Shown here: in pieces, positions 54,002 to 62,054 of the stretch | Layout: every line of letters begins with the position of its first letter | How positions within the stretch are numbered: position 1 is the first letter of the stretch | Source of the DNA: Flavobacteriales bacterium | GTDB lineage: Bacteria; Bacteroidota; Bacteroidia; Flavobacteriales_F; PHOS-HE28 | Direction: 5' to 3' | Assembly (NCBI GenBank): GCA_016702645.1 | Contig: JADJDP010000017.1 | Coordinates: forward strand, 1-64,000 | Length of the DNA stretch: 64,000 bases | The notes under the pieces: generated by a model | The model's database searches: none | What the model saw: only the letters and a program-made list of their open reading frames with translations | Told to the model about the DNA's origin: nothing | Translations under genes and position numbers: made by a program

Positions 54002-55180
54002 ATGGCTCGTGAAGTCGTCATCGTTTCAGCAGTCCGCACCCCTATCGGCAGCTTCGGCGGAAGCCTCTTGGAAGTACCGGCCACCCAACTCGGCGCTGCC
54101 GTGGTGAAGGCCGCCGTGGAACGTGCGGGCGTAGCTCCAGAGGCGGTGCAGGAAGTGATCATGGGCAGTGTTCTTCAAGCCAACCTGGGCCAAGCCCCTG
54201 CGCGACAAGCGGCCAAATTCGCAGGACTACCGAACGAAGTAGCCTGCACGACCGTGAACAAGGTGTGCGCCAGTGGTATGAAGGCGATCATGATGGCCGC
54301 GCAGGACATCCTCCTTGGCGACGCCGATGTGGTGGTGGCCGGTGGCATGGAGAGCATGAGCCGCACGCCGTACTATGCTGAAAGCGCACGCTACGGCTAT
54401 CGCTTCGGTAACGGACAACTGATCGATGGGATCGGGAAGGACGGCCTCACCGATGTGTACCACCAGACCGCCATGGGCGTGAGCGCGGACAACACCGCGA
54501 AAGAGCACAAGATCACCCGCGAGGAGCAGGACGCTTTCGCGATCGAGAGCTACACCCGCGCGGCCAATGCTTGGAAAGCAGGCAAGTTCAAGGATGAAGT
54601 GATCCCCGTGACCGTGAAGACACGAAAGGGTGATGTGGTCTTCGCCGAGGACGAGCAGTTCAAGGCCGCCAACTTCGAGAAGATCCCCACACTGAAACCG
54701 GTGTTCACCAAGGACGGGACCGTGACGGCAGCGAACGCCAGTGCGATCAATGATGGCGCCGCTGCCTTGGTGCTGATGAGCGCCGAAAAGGCGAAGGAAC
54801 TCGGCTTGAAGCCGATCGCGAAAGTGCTGAGCTATGCCGATGCTGAACAGGCACCCGAGTGGTTCACCACCACGCCAGCGAAGGCGGTACCGCGTGCCGT
54901 TGAGAAGGCCGGCTTGAAGATGAGCGACATCCAGTTCTTCGAACTGAACGAAGCGTTCTCCGTGGTCGGCATTGCCAACACGCGGCTCATGAACCTGGAT
55001 CCCGCCAAGGTGAACGTGAACGGCGGCGCCGTAGCTCTCGGACATCCGCTCGGTTGCAGCGGCGCGCGCATCATTGTCACGCTCATCAACGTGCTGAAGC
55101 AGAATGGTGCGAAGTATGGCGCAGCTGGGATCTGCAACGGCGGTGGTGGCGCGAGCGCGATGGTTATCGAAGCACTGTAG
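54002..55180 (+). CDS. Acetyl-CoA C-acetyltransferase (thiolase)
   Basis: 392 residues, full length. Condenses two acetyl-CoA to acetoacetyl-CoA or cleaves 3-ketoacyl-CoA. Nucleophile Cys in VNKVCASGMKA (about residue 88), the NEAFSVV block, His in GGAVALGHPLGCSGARI and the second Cys in CNGGGGA: the complete thiolase triad. Likely in ketone-body, amino-acid or storage-polymer metabolism; no partner genes alongside. Closely followed by the peptidase gene, 18 bases downstream. Confidence 0.95.
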   Translation: MAREVVIVSAVRTPIGSFGGSLLEVPATQLGAAVVKAAVERAGVAPEAVQEVIMGSVLQANLGQAPARQAAKFAGLPNEVACTTVNKVCASGMKAIMMAAQDILLGDADVVVAGGMESMSRTPYYAESARYGYRFGNGQLIDGIGKDGLTDVYHQTAMGVSADNTAKEHKITREEQDAFAIESYTRAANAWKAGKFKDEVIPVTVKTRKGDVVFAEDEQFKAANFEKIPTLKPVFTKDGTVTAANASAINDGAAALVLMSAEKAKELGLKPIAKVLSYADAEQAPEWFTTTPAKAVPRAVEKAGLKMSDIQFFELNEAFSVVGIANTRLMNLDPAKVNVNGGAVALGHPLGCSGARIIVTLINVLKQNGAKYGAAGICNGGGGASAMVIEAL

Positions 55181-55198
55181 AACTACACACAACCAGCC

Positions 55199-55972
55199 AT
55201 GCCAGCCGTCATCTGCCCCCTCTCCATCGTTCCGGTTCGCAAGGAATCGAACGATCGCTCGGAGATGATCACCCAATGGCTCTTCGGTGAAACAGCCGAG
55301 GTGTTGGTGCGTGGCGAGAAGTGGTCGCTGCTGCGTTTCGACCACGACGGCTATGAAGGCTGGGTGGACAACAAGCAGATCGCGGAGTGCGCCACGCCGA
55401 ACTTCGATCCCGATCTGCGGGTGATCGACCAGAGCACGATCGTGGACCTGGGCGAACGCCAGGTGTACCTTCCGTATGGGGCAGTGCTTCCCTTCTACGA
55501 GGACGGCACGATCCTATGGCAAGGCCATCGCATGCCGGTGCAGGCGGTAACGAACCATCGCCCGGACTTGGAACGCGTGGATCTGCTGGAACTATACCTG
55601 CATCCGTTCCTGGGTGCCTCCTACCTCTGGGGCGGCCGCACGCCGTGGGGCGTTGATTGCAGCGGCCTCGTGCAAATGATCTTCATCCTCATGGGCATTT
55701 ACCTGCCACGGGATGCAGGCCAACAAGCTGATGAGGGCGAAGCCGTGGACCTGTTGGACCTTAGCGAGCCCGGCGACCTGGCCTTCTTCGAGAACGCCGA
55801 AGGAGCGATCGTGCATGTGGGCATCATCCTCACCCGCAGTGAAGAAGGCGACCTGCGAATCGTGCATGCCAGTGGTCACGTTCGCATAGACAAGTTGGAC
55901 CAGCAGGGCATCTACAACGAAGAGGAGAAGCGCTACACGCACAAGTTGCGGACGGTACGGAGGGTGCTTTGA
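55199..55972 (+). CDS. NlpC/P60 (C40) cell-wall peptidase with SH3 domains
   Basis: 257 residues, no signal peptide visible. N-terminal SH3-like region (CPLSIVPVRKESNDRSEMIT, LLRFDHDGYEGWVDNKQI) and a C-terminal NlpC/P60 domain: nucleophile in WGVDCSGLVQMI, His in AIVHVGIIL, third residue in VHASGHVRID. Cleaves D-Glu/mDAP bonds in murein peptides; the missing signal suggests a cytosolic recycling role, as for YkfC-type enzymes. Terminated by the perfect palindrome at 55985. Confidence 0.9.
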   Translation: MPAVICPLSIVPVRKESNDRSEMITQWLFGETAEVLVRGEKWSLLRFDHDGYEGWVDNKQIAECATPNFDPDLRVIDQSTIVDLGERQVYLPYGAVLPFYEDGTILWQGHRMPVQAVTNHRPDLERVDLLELYLHPFLGASYLWGGRTPWGVDCSGLVQMIFILMGIYLPRDAGQQADEGEAVDLLDLSEPGDLAFFENAEGAIVHVGIILTRSEEGDLRIVHASGHVRIDKLDQQGIYNEEEKRYTHKLRTVRRVL

Positions 55973-55984
55973 TAGAATTATTCA

Positions 55985-56026
55985 GGAGCAAGAAGGCCGC
56001 TGCGATCGCAGCGGCCTTCTTGCTCC
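55985..56026. terminator. Bidirectional terminator, 42-base perfect palindrome
   Basis: A 19-bp stem, beginning GGAGCAAGAAGGCC, around GATC with no mismatch, lying between the convergent peptidase and TonB receptor genes (12 and 13 bases from their stops). Confidence 0.85.
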
Positions 56027-56039
56027 AAGGAAGATCTGC

Positions 56040-58412
56040 TCAGAACCTCAACGTGTACTGCAACACCGGCAGCATGGCCAGTTGCGGATAGGACTCGATG
56101 CGTTGCGTGCGGTTGTTGTAGAAGTAGCCGACGGCGGTCTGTGCGTTCAGCACGTTCTGCACATCGGCCTTGAACTCGTGGCTCACCTTCGGGCGACCCA
56201 CGCGATAGCTCACCACCAGATCCAGCTTGTGGATGGCGGCGCCCTTCTGGCTCCACACGGGGCTTCCCTCCTGCTCCTCGCCCATCGCGATGCTCGCTTG
56301 CAGATCGATGGGGGTGAAGTACTGGCCACCTTGCACCGAATACCGGAAGCCGGATGTGATCGTGCGATCCTTGCCTTTCGCTGCACCCAGTTTCCACTCC
56401 TTGCCAGCGAGCACGTTCGCGACGGTGCCCAGGTTGAAGCGTGCGTTGTGCCAAACACCATCGAGCGCCTGGTACTTGGTTTCGCTGAAGGAAGCCGTTG
56501 CCATGAAGTGATAGCCGCGCGTGAAGAATTTTTCGATGCTGAGTTCAAGGCCCCGGTTGAAACCAAGGCCTTTGTTGACGAGCGCGCGGTTCGTGAACCA
56601 CTCGACCGTATTGCAGTTGCAATAGGAACTTGTGGGATCGTTCTCCACCGGCAGTTCATACAGGTATTGGTAATAGGCCTCCACCTTCAATTGAAGGTCT
56701 TCCGCCAGCATCCGCTCATAGCCTAGTACCGCGTGCGCTGCGCGCGTTAGACCCAGCTTTTCGTTCGGCTGGAACACATTGCCCTGCGCATCGATGTCCT
56801 GGGCCAGATAGGTCATCAAGGCTTCGGTCTTCGAGTGCAGCCCCGCGCCCAAGGTGAAGGCCTGGTCCGGGCGCATTTGGTAACGGAAGGCGAGGCGTGG
56901 CTCCACGCTCACCGCCTTGTTGAGGTCGTAGTAGAGCACATGCGCGCCGCTGGTCATGGTCCATTGCTCGTTCCAACGCCACTTCCAACTGGTGAAGGCC
57001 TGCATTGTGCTCGCTGAACCGGTGCGGTCGAGTTCGGTTTCCATGCGCTCAGCATCATTATCCCAACTGCTGGAGAGCATGCGGAAGGTTTCGGTGGAGA
57101 CGATGAGTCCCGAGCGCAATTTGTGGTTGGCGTTCAGGCGGGTGTTGAGGGTGCTCGTCGCGCGCACCGTCCATTTTGAGAGATCGCTCGCATGACGCGG
57201 TTCAATGTCCAGTTCACCAGGTGAAGGCGACTCGCGGTAGTCCGTGCTGCTGCCATTGCCGCTGAGGGAGACCGTGCTGTAGAGGAAGCTGTTCTCGCCC
57301 AATGTGCGCGTGTGCGTGAGCCCGACCACGCCCATGCGCGATCCGAAATCGACACGGGAGAAGAGCGTATCCTCCTGCACGCCTTTGTCCTCCGCGAGGA
57401 TGTTGCTGCGCCCGCCGATGCCGAAGAGCGAGAAGGTACCCGCTCCTCTCGTGGGCAGTTTCACGTTGAAAGCGGCATCGGTGTATTTGGGTACGCCGTC
57501 GTAGTCCACGATGCCAGCGCCATCCAACAACGCGAGCGTGCTGTAGCGGTAGTTCGCCAAGTAGGAACCGCCTTCCACGCCGGGCAATGGTCCTTCGGCG
57601 GTGAGGTCGGTGCCGAGCACACCGGCCTTCAAGGTGTACTCCCGTTTGCGGTCGTTGCCGGTGCGCAAGCGCATGTCGAAGACCGCGCTGTACACGTTGC
57701 CGTACTCTGCGGCGAAGGCCCCGGTGTAGAACTCGGAATCGTCGATCATGTCGCTGTTGAGCACGTTGATGGGCCCACCGGATGAACCATCATCTGCGAA
57801 GTGGTTGGGATTGGGGATCTCCATTCCTTCCAAACGCCATTGCACACCCTTTGGGGAATTGCCGCGCACCACAATGGTGTTGTTGCCACCGGGGTCACCG
57901 GCGACGCCGGGAAAGGTGCTGACCATGCGGGCCGGATCGTTGATGCCACCGGCGATGCGCGAGGTTTCCTCCACGCTGATGCGCCGCCCGCTCACCATCG
58001 CCATGTCGTTGCGCACTTCACCACGGCGCTCGGTGGGCTTGATCTCCACTTCCTTCAAGGTGGTGACCGACTCCTGCAAGCGTACTTCCACCACCAGTTC
58101 CTTGGCGCTGGTGAGTAGAAGGTTCGCGAGCACTTGTTCCTCGTAGCCGATCATGCGGACCTTCAGGTCCAAACGACCGGTCGGCACTCCGTTGAGGGTG
58201 AAGCGACCATCCATGTCGGTGGTGGCTGCGATCTGTGGGCTCGAACCGACGACGGTGACGATGGCACCGGGCAGGGTGATGCGGGTATCGCCATCGCTGA
58301 CGGAGCCGCGCACGGTTTGGCGATTGCCCCCGGGCAGGCTCTGGGCGATGAGGGCGCCGCTGAGGGCGATGAAGAGGATCAGGAGCGAGGTTCGAAGGAA
58401 TTGCAGGTCCAT
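56040..58412 (-). CDS. TonB-dependent outer-membrane receptor
   Basis: 790 residues. Signal peptide (LILFIALSGALIAQ), a carboxypeptidase-regulatory-like domain (VRGSVSDGDTRITLPGAIVT, FTLNGVPTGRLDLKVRMIGY), a plug (MVSTFPGVAGDPGGNNTIVV, RGNSPKGVQWRLEGMEIPNP), and a 22-strand barrel with TonB-box region implied. Ends LPVLQYTLRF with a terminal aromatic residue, as barrels should. No SusD partner, so it is not a classic glycan importer; metal, vitamin or peptide uptake is possible. Downstream of the STN gene on the same strand with a 131-base gap. Confidence 0.93.
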   Translation of the reverse strand: MDLQFLRTSLLILFIALSGALIAQSLPGGNRQTVRGSVSDGDTRITLPGAIVTVVGSSPQIAATTDMDGRFTLNGVPTGRLDLKVRMIGYEEQVLANLLLTSAKELVVEVRLQESVTTLKEVEIKPTERRGEVRNDMAMVSGRRISVEETSRIAGGINDPARMVSTFPGVAGDPGGNNTIVVRGNSPKGVQWRLEGMEIPNPNHFADDGSSGGPINVLNSDMIDDSEFYTGAFAAEYGNVYSAVFDMRLRTGNDRKREYTLKAGVLGTDLTAEGPLPGVEGGSYLANYRYSTLALLDGAGIVDYDGVPKYTDAAFNVKLPTRGAGTFSLFGIGGRSNILAEDKGVQEDTLFSRVDFGSRMGVVGLTHTRTLGENSFLYSTVSLSGNGSSTDYRESPSPGELDIEPRHASDLSKWTVRATSTLNTRLNANHKLRSGLIVSTETFRMLSSSWDNDAERMETELDRTGSASTMQAFTSWKWRWNEQWTMTSGAHVLYYDLNKAVSVEPRLAFRYQMRPDQAFTLGAGLHSKTEALMTYLAQDIDAQGNVFQPNEKLGLTRAAHAVLGYERMLAEDLQLKVEAYYQYLYELPVENDPTSSYCNCNTVEWFTNRALVNKGLGFNRGLELSIEKFFTRGYHFMATASFSETKYQALDGVWHNARFNLGTVANVLAGKEWKLGAAKGKDRTITSGFRYSVQGGQYFTPIDLQASIAMGEEQEGSPVWSQKGAAIHKLDLVVSYRVGRPKVSHEFKADVQNVLNAQTAVGYFYNNRTQRIESYPQLAMLPVLQYTLRF

Positions 58413-58486
58413 TTGGAGGGCTTGTTTCCCATGGGACAGCGAGGTTGAGGAATACCCCTACTCGGGACTAGAAAATCATTTGTGAG

Positions 58487-58528
58487 ACGCCGGGTCCCTC
58501 TGACGCGGGCCTATCCTTCGCCCGGCGT
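58487..58528 (-). terminator. Possible terminator after the STN/solenoid gene
   Basis: ACGCCGGG and CCCGGCGT pair, enclosing a second small GC hairpin; lies 16 bases past the stop codon. No T run. Confidence 0.35.
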
Positions 58529-58543
58529 GACGCTCAAGACCCG

Positions 58544-60449
58544 TCAGAAACGCAGCCCAAGGACGCCCGCCAACCATACCACCCAACGATATGCGTATCG
58601 CCGGAGTTCCACTCCATGGGAGGCGCTCTCGGCGGCAGCCCGCTGAGATGGGCCATGGGTATCCAGGATCCGCCAGTCGCTCACGAGCATATTGAGTACC
58701 GGGCCTGCGGAGATCACGAGCGTGTTCTTCACGGTGATACCGCCAGAGACTCCGAAACGCCCGAGAATGTTCACGGCATCCACCCATTCCTCCTGCTCCA
58801 TGATCTGTTCCGCCGTAAGGTCGATGTTGAGGAAGCCACGCTTGCCAATGCGCGGTTCGGTTCCGAATCCATAGAGGAAACCCCAGCGACCATCGGAGGT
58901 GACAGCAGGTGAATAGCCGAGGATGTTGTGGAAACCGCGCGTGCCGGTGCGCAACTGCACGCTCAGGGGCATCGCATCGTTGGACACCAGATCGAAGCGG
59001 TGATAGCCGCGCCATGCGAAACTGAGGATGCCCACACTGGCACCCGTGATGGTATCACTGAAGTTGAGGATACCGACCTGGCCACCCTTCACCACACGAC
59101 CGAAGTTCAAGACGCCCACCTGACCACCACGCACCGTATCCACCGCCACGTTCACGCCGAAGCCGACTTGACCGCCGGTGATGTCGCGCGCATAGTTGAT
59201 GCCACCTGCCACCTGTCCACCACCTACCGTGCCCAGCGCCACGTTGACACCGCCAGCGACTTGCGCACCGGTGACGTTGCGACCATAGTTCAGCGCTCCG
59301 GCAGCTTGTGTCTTGTGCACATCGCGCAACGTGACGTTGATGCCGCCAGCGAACTGCACACCGTTGACATCCTGCGTTGCCACGTTGAATGCACCGGCGA
59401 TCTGGGTGCCGCGCATACCACCGCGCACCATGTTGGCACCACCGGCTATCTGCACGCCGCTGAGCGTGTCCCACACCGTGTTGGCGAAACCGGCGATCTG
59501 CAAGCCTTCCAAGGAATGCATGGTGTGGTTGTGGAAGCCTGCGATCTGTGCGCCCTTGGTGTCGCCGCCAACCAGGTTGGCCATGCCGGCGACCTGGAAG
59601 CCCTTCACGTAATTGCGCTCGATGTTCACGCCTATGCCCAGTTCGAGACCTTCAAGCCCGCGCGAATAACCAGCGAGGAAGTTGAAGGAATACTGGTTCA
59701 CGAAAACCCCGCTCACCCGGCCGTTCGTACCTACCGATGGCCATAGTGAGGCCTGGAACCTGCTGCGTTCGGTGAAGCCAAGGTTCGCGGCCTGATCCAT
59801 CTGGTTGGCGGAGACCAGGAGTTTCGCGATACCGATGTCTTCCACATCACAGCGCTCCTGCAAACAGAGTGGTTCGATGCGCTCGAACTTCTCACGCGGG
59901 CTCAGGCGGATGTTCCCGACATCGCCGTTCGCGCCGACATGAACGATGGTATCGTGGTAGGTGGCCCGGCTGATGAGCACAGCGAGAAGCTCTCCCTTGC
60001 CAGCAACCTCCAGCGAGAACTGACCGGCTGTATTCGTCGTGGTCGCCTCGCGTTCATTCACGGCATACACCGATGCCTGTGCCAAGGGAGCGCCGGTCTT
60101 CGCATCAAGGACATGCCCGTTGATCGTGAACGACCGTTTCGCACCCCGGGGGTCCAGTAGTATGATGTGCTCGCCGCTTTCCTTGATCTCGATGTCCGCG
60201 TCCAGAAGGCCACGCAAGACCGAGCCAACAGTACCCTTTGCGGACAGGTTCACCAAGCTGTCGCCATTCACTGAAGCGGCGTTGTAGCTCAGCTTGAAAT
60301 GCCCATCGCGCGCGACAAGGGACAAGGCCTCGGCAAGCTGGATCCCATTCGCATGAACCTCGATCTCGCGCCGTAGGATGGATTGTGCGCGCAATGCACC
60401 GAGCCGTTCCAAAGGGAATGGTGAGCAGAGCCAGCAAGCGGCACATCAT
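58544..60449 (-). CDS. STN-domain protein with 16-residue GxQxAGxxN solenoid, frameshifted
   Basis: About 634 residues when joined. MMCRLLALLTIP, then after a one-base shift near 60413 LERLGALRAQS, gives a signal peptide. Residues ~25-95 form an STN (secretin/TonB short N-terminal) domain: IEVHANGIQLAEALSLVARD, LSAKGTVGSVLRGLLDADIE. A carboxypeptidase-regulatory-like domain follows (INGHVLDAKTGAPLAQASVY). Then a stretch of twelve 14-16-residue repeats (about 59650-59015): GAQIAGFHN, GLQIAGFAN, GVQIAGGAN, GAQVAGGVN, GGQVAGGIN, GGQVGVLNF and so on, predicting a beta-solenoid or barrel-like sheet. A C-terminal region (DLTAEQIMEQEEWVDAVNIL) ends GVLGLRF. Sits between FecR and the TonB receptor. 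Confidence 0.8.
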
Positions 60450-60480
60450 ATGTGCGACAGGCTGGTAGCCTGTCGGACCT

Positions 60481-61529
60481 TCAGCAACCATCGCCCATGA
60501 GCACATACGCGCCCGGTGCTTGTTCCGTGATGGTGAGCCCATAGGTCTCCGCGATCACCTGCAGGATGCGCTCGATGGGTTCATCCTCGAAGCTGGCGGT
60601 GAGCTTGCAGTTGGCCAGGGCCGCGTTGCCCAGGGTGATACGCACGGGGAACAATTTCTCCAGTTGTTGGACCACATCAGGCAGTGGCGCTTCCTCGAAC
60701 TGGATGATGCGCTCGCCCCAAACCTCCGCCGGTGGGGCCACTTCACGTTCCAACACGTTGCGTTGCTTGTCGAAACGAGCGCGCTGACCGGCGGTGAGCA
60801 CGAGCGTATCGCTCCTGCCCACCACTTGAACGCGGCCTTCGCGCACACGAACGATAACGCTCTTCGCGGTGTCAAAGGCAGTTACGGTGAAAGCGGTTCC
60901 CAGCACCGTCACTTCCACATCCCCCGCGTCGATGACGAAAGGATGCGATGCGTCCTTCGCCACTTCGAAGTAGGCCTCGCCTTCCAAGGTCACTTTCCGC
61001 TTGTCGCCCATACGAACGCGCTCAACTCAGAGCCGGGCGATAGTTCCAGCTTGCTGCCATCAGCGAGCAATTCCTTGGTGAACGCGGTGCTCGATGCGAA
61101 GTGCTGCGCATCCTCCGCGAACCACCAGCGTGCGGCGAACACCACACCGGCCAGCATAGCTGCGGCCGCTACCCAGCGGAATGCCCGCTTGAAGGGGATC
61201 ACCCGACCGGTGCCTTCGACCTCGGCGATGCGCTGCTGCACTTTGGCCCATGCACGGTCCTCCACGAGCCTGACATTCGCTTCGGCTTGTGCTCCCAAGG
61301 CCCGGGCACGGCGCTCTGCCTCTGCACCTTGCGCCCAAGCCCGCTCTTCCGCTGAGCGCGCCACGTAGCCTGCCACGCTGATCGACCAAACGCGCTGCCA
61401 GCGATCGAGCTCCTGCGCGTTCAAGGGGTCCATCCGCACCCAGGCTTCCACCTGCGCACGCTGCATGGCGTTGGCCTCACCAGCCACGTACCTCGCCAAC
61501 AGGATGCTATCGATGCCGTTCTGGTCCAT
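60481..61529 (-). CDS. FecR-type anti-sigma factor, frameshifted
   Basis: About 348 residues when joined. Cytosolic N-terminus (QVEAWVRMDPLNAQELDRWQ), one membrane helix (AFRWVAAAAMLAGVVFAARW), a FecR domain (TKELLADGSKLELSPGSELS; VTLEGEAYFEVAKDASHPFV; TVLGTAFTVTAF) and a C-terminal DUF4974 domain (IQFEEAPLPDVVQQLEKLFP; ERILQVIAETYGL). A one-base shift near 61015 splits the FecR domain. Binds the ECF sigma made next door and receives a signal through the STN protein or TonB receptor. Start ATG 61529 is preferred over 61547 (AAGGGA just upstream). Confidence 0.88.
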
Positions 61530-61565
61530 GTTCCCTTGGTATGACAATGGTGCTTCCGAAAACCC

Positions 61566-62054
61566 CTATCCACCACCCTCACTGATCCAGAACAGCCAAG
61601 GCAGCAGTGGAACCAGATCGCTCAGTTCATCACGCAGGGTCTTCAAGGCCTTGCCCATCTGGTTCTCCACGGTCTTCACGGAAATGCCAAGGCGCGCTGC
61701 TACCACTCGTCCAGCGGACTTCACCGCGTTCAGGCAACGGTTGCGCACCGAGGCGAAGAGGTAGGCCTTCAGCGAAGTGGTGATCGTCAGCTTTGCGCGA
61801 TCGAGCCAGAGCCGGAAGAAGAGGTCCTGCACGAGGTCCTCCGCCTTGTCCGCATCCTTGACGTATTGCACCGCGAAGGCGCACAAGGGCCGGTAGTGTA
61901 ACCGGAACAGGGCCTCGAAGGCGGTACGATCACCAGCGGCGATGGGTGCGAATTCCAAGCGGTGGGAACTTGCGCCTACCAAGGCAGGCAGGCGCGAAAG
62001 TACCCGGCTAGCGCAACAGGGTGATGTGTCCCGTGTAGTCGTCGATGTTGCCAC
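61566..62054 (-). CDS. ECF sigma-70 factor lacking part of region 4
   Basis: Region 2 is complete (FEALFRLHYRPLCAFAVQYV, KDADKAEDLVQDLFFRLWLD, LKAYLFASVRNRCLNAVKS). Immediately after, AGRVVAARLGISVKTVENQM gives the recognition helix of region 4, but the linker and the usual 'LP...R.IF.LSR.EGL.YKEIA' stretch, about 55-60 residues, are missing without a frame change. The start is uncertain: a TTG at 61982 would fit; the longer opening overlaps the downstream gene. Works with FecR 37 bases downstream. Deletion may be real or an assembly collapse. Confidence 0.8.
   Translation of the reverse strand: MATSTTTRDTSPCCASRVLSRLPALVGASSHRLEFAPIAAGDRTAFEALFRLHYRPLCAFAVQYVKDADKAEDLVQDLFFRLWLDRAKLTITTSLKAYLFASVRNRCLNAVKSAGRVVAARLGISVKTVENQMGKALKTLRDELSDLVPLLPWLFWISEGGG

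Noticed and set aside
54227..55345. 372-codon open frame on the minus strand opposite the thiolase
   Set aside because: Antisense to a complete thiolase with all active-site residues; no own motifs.
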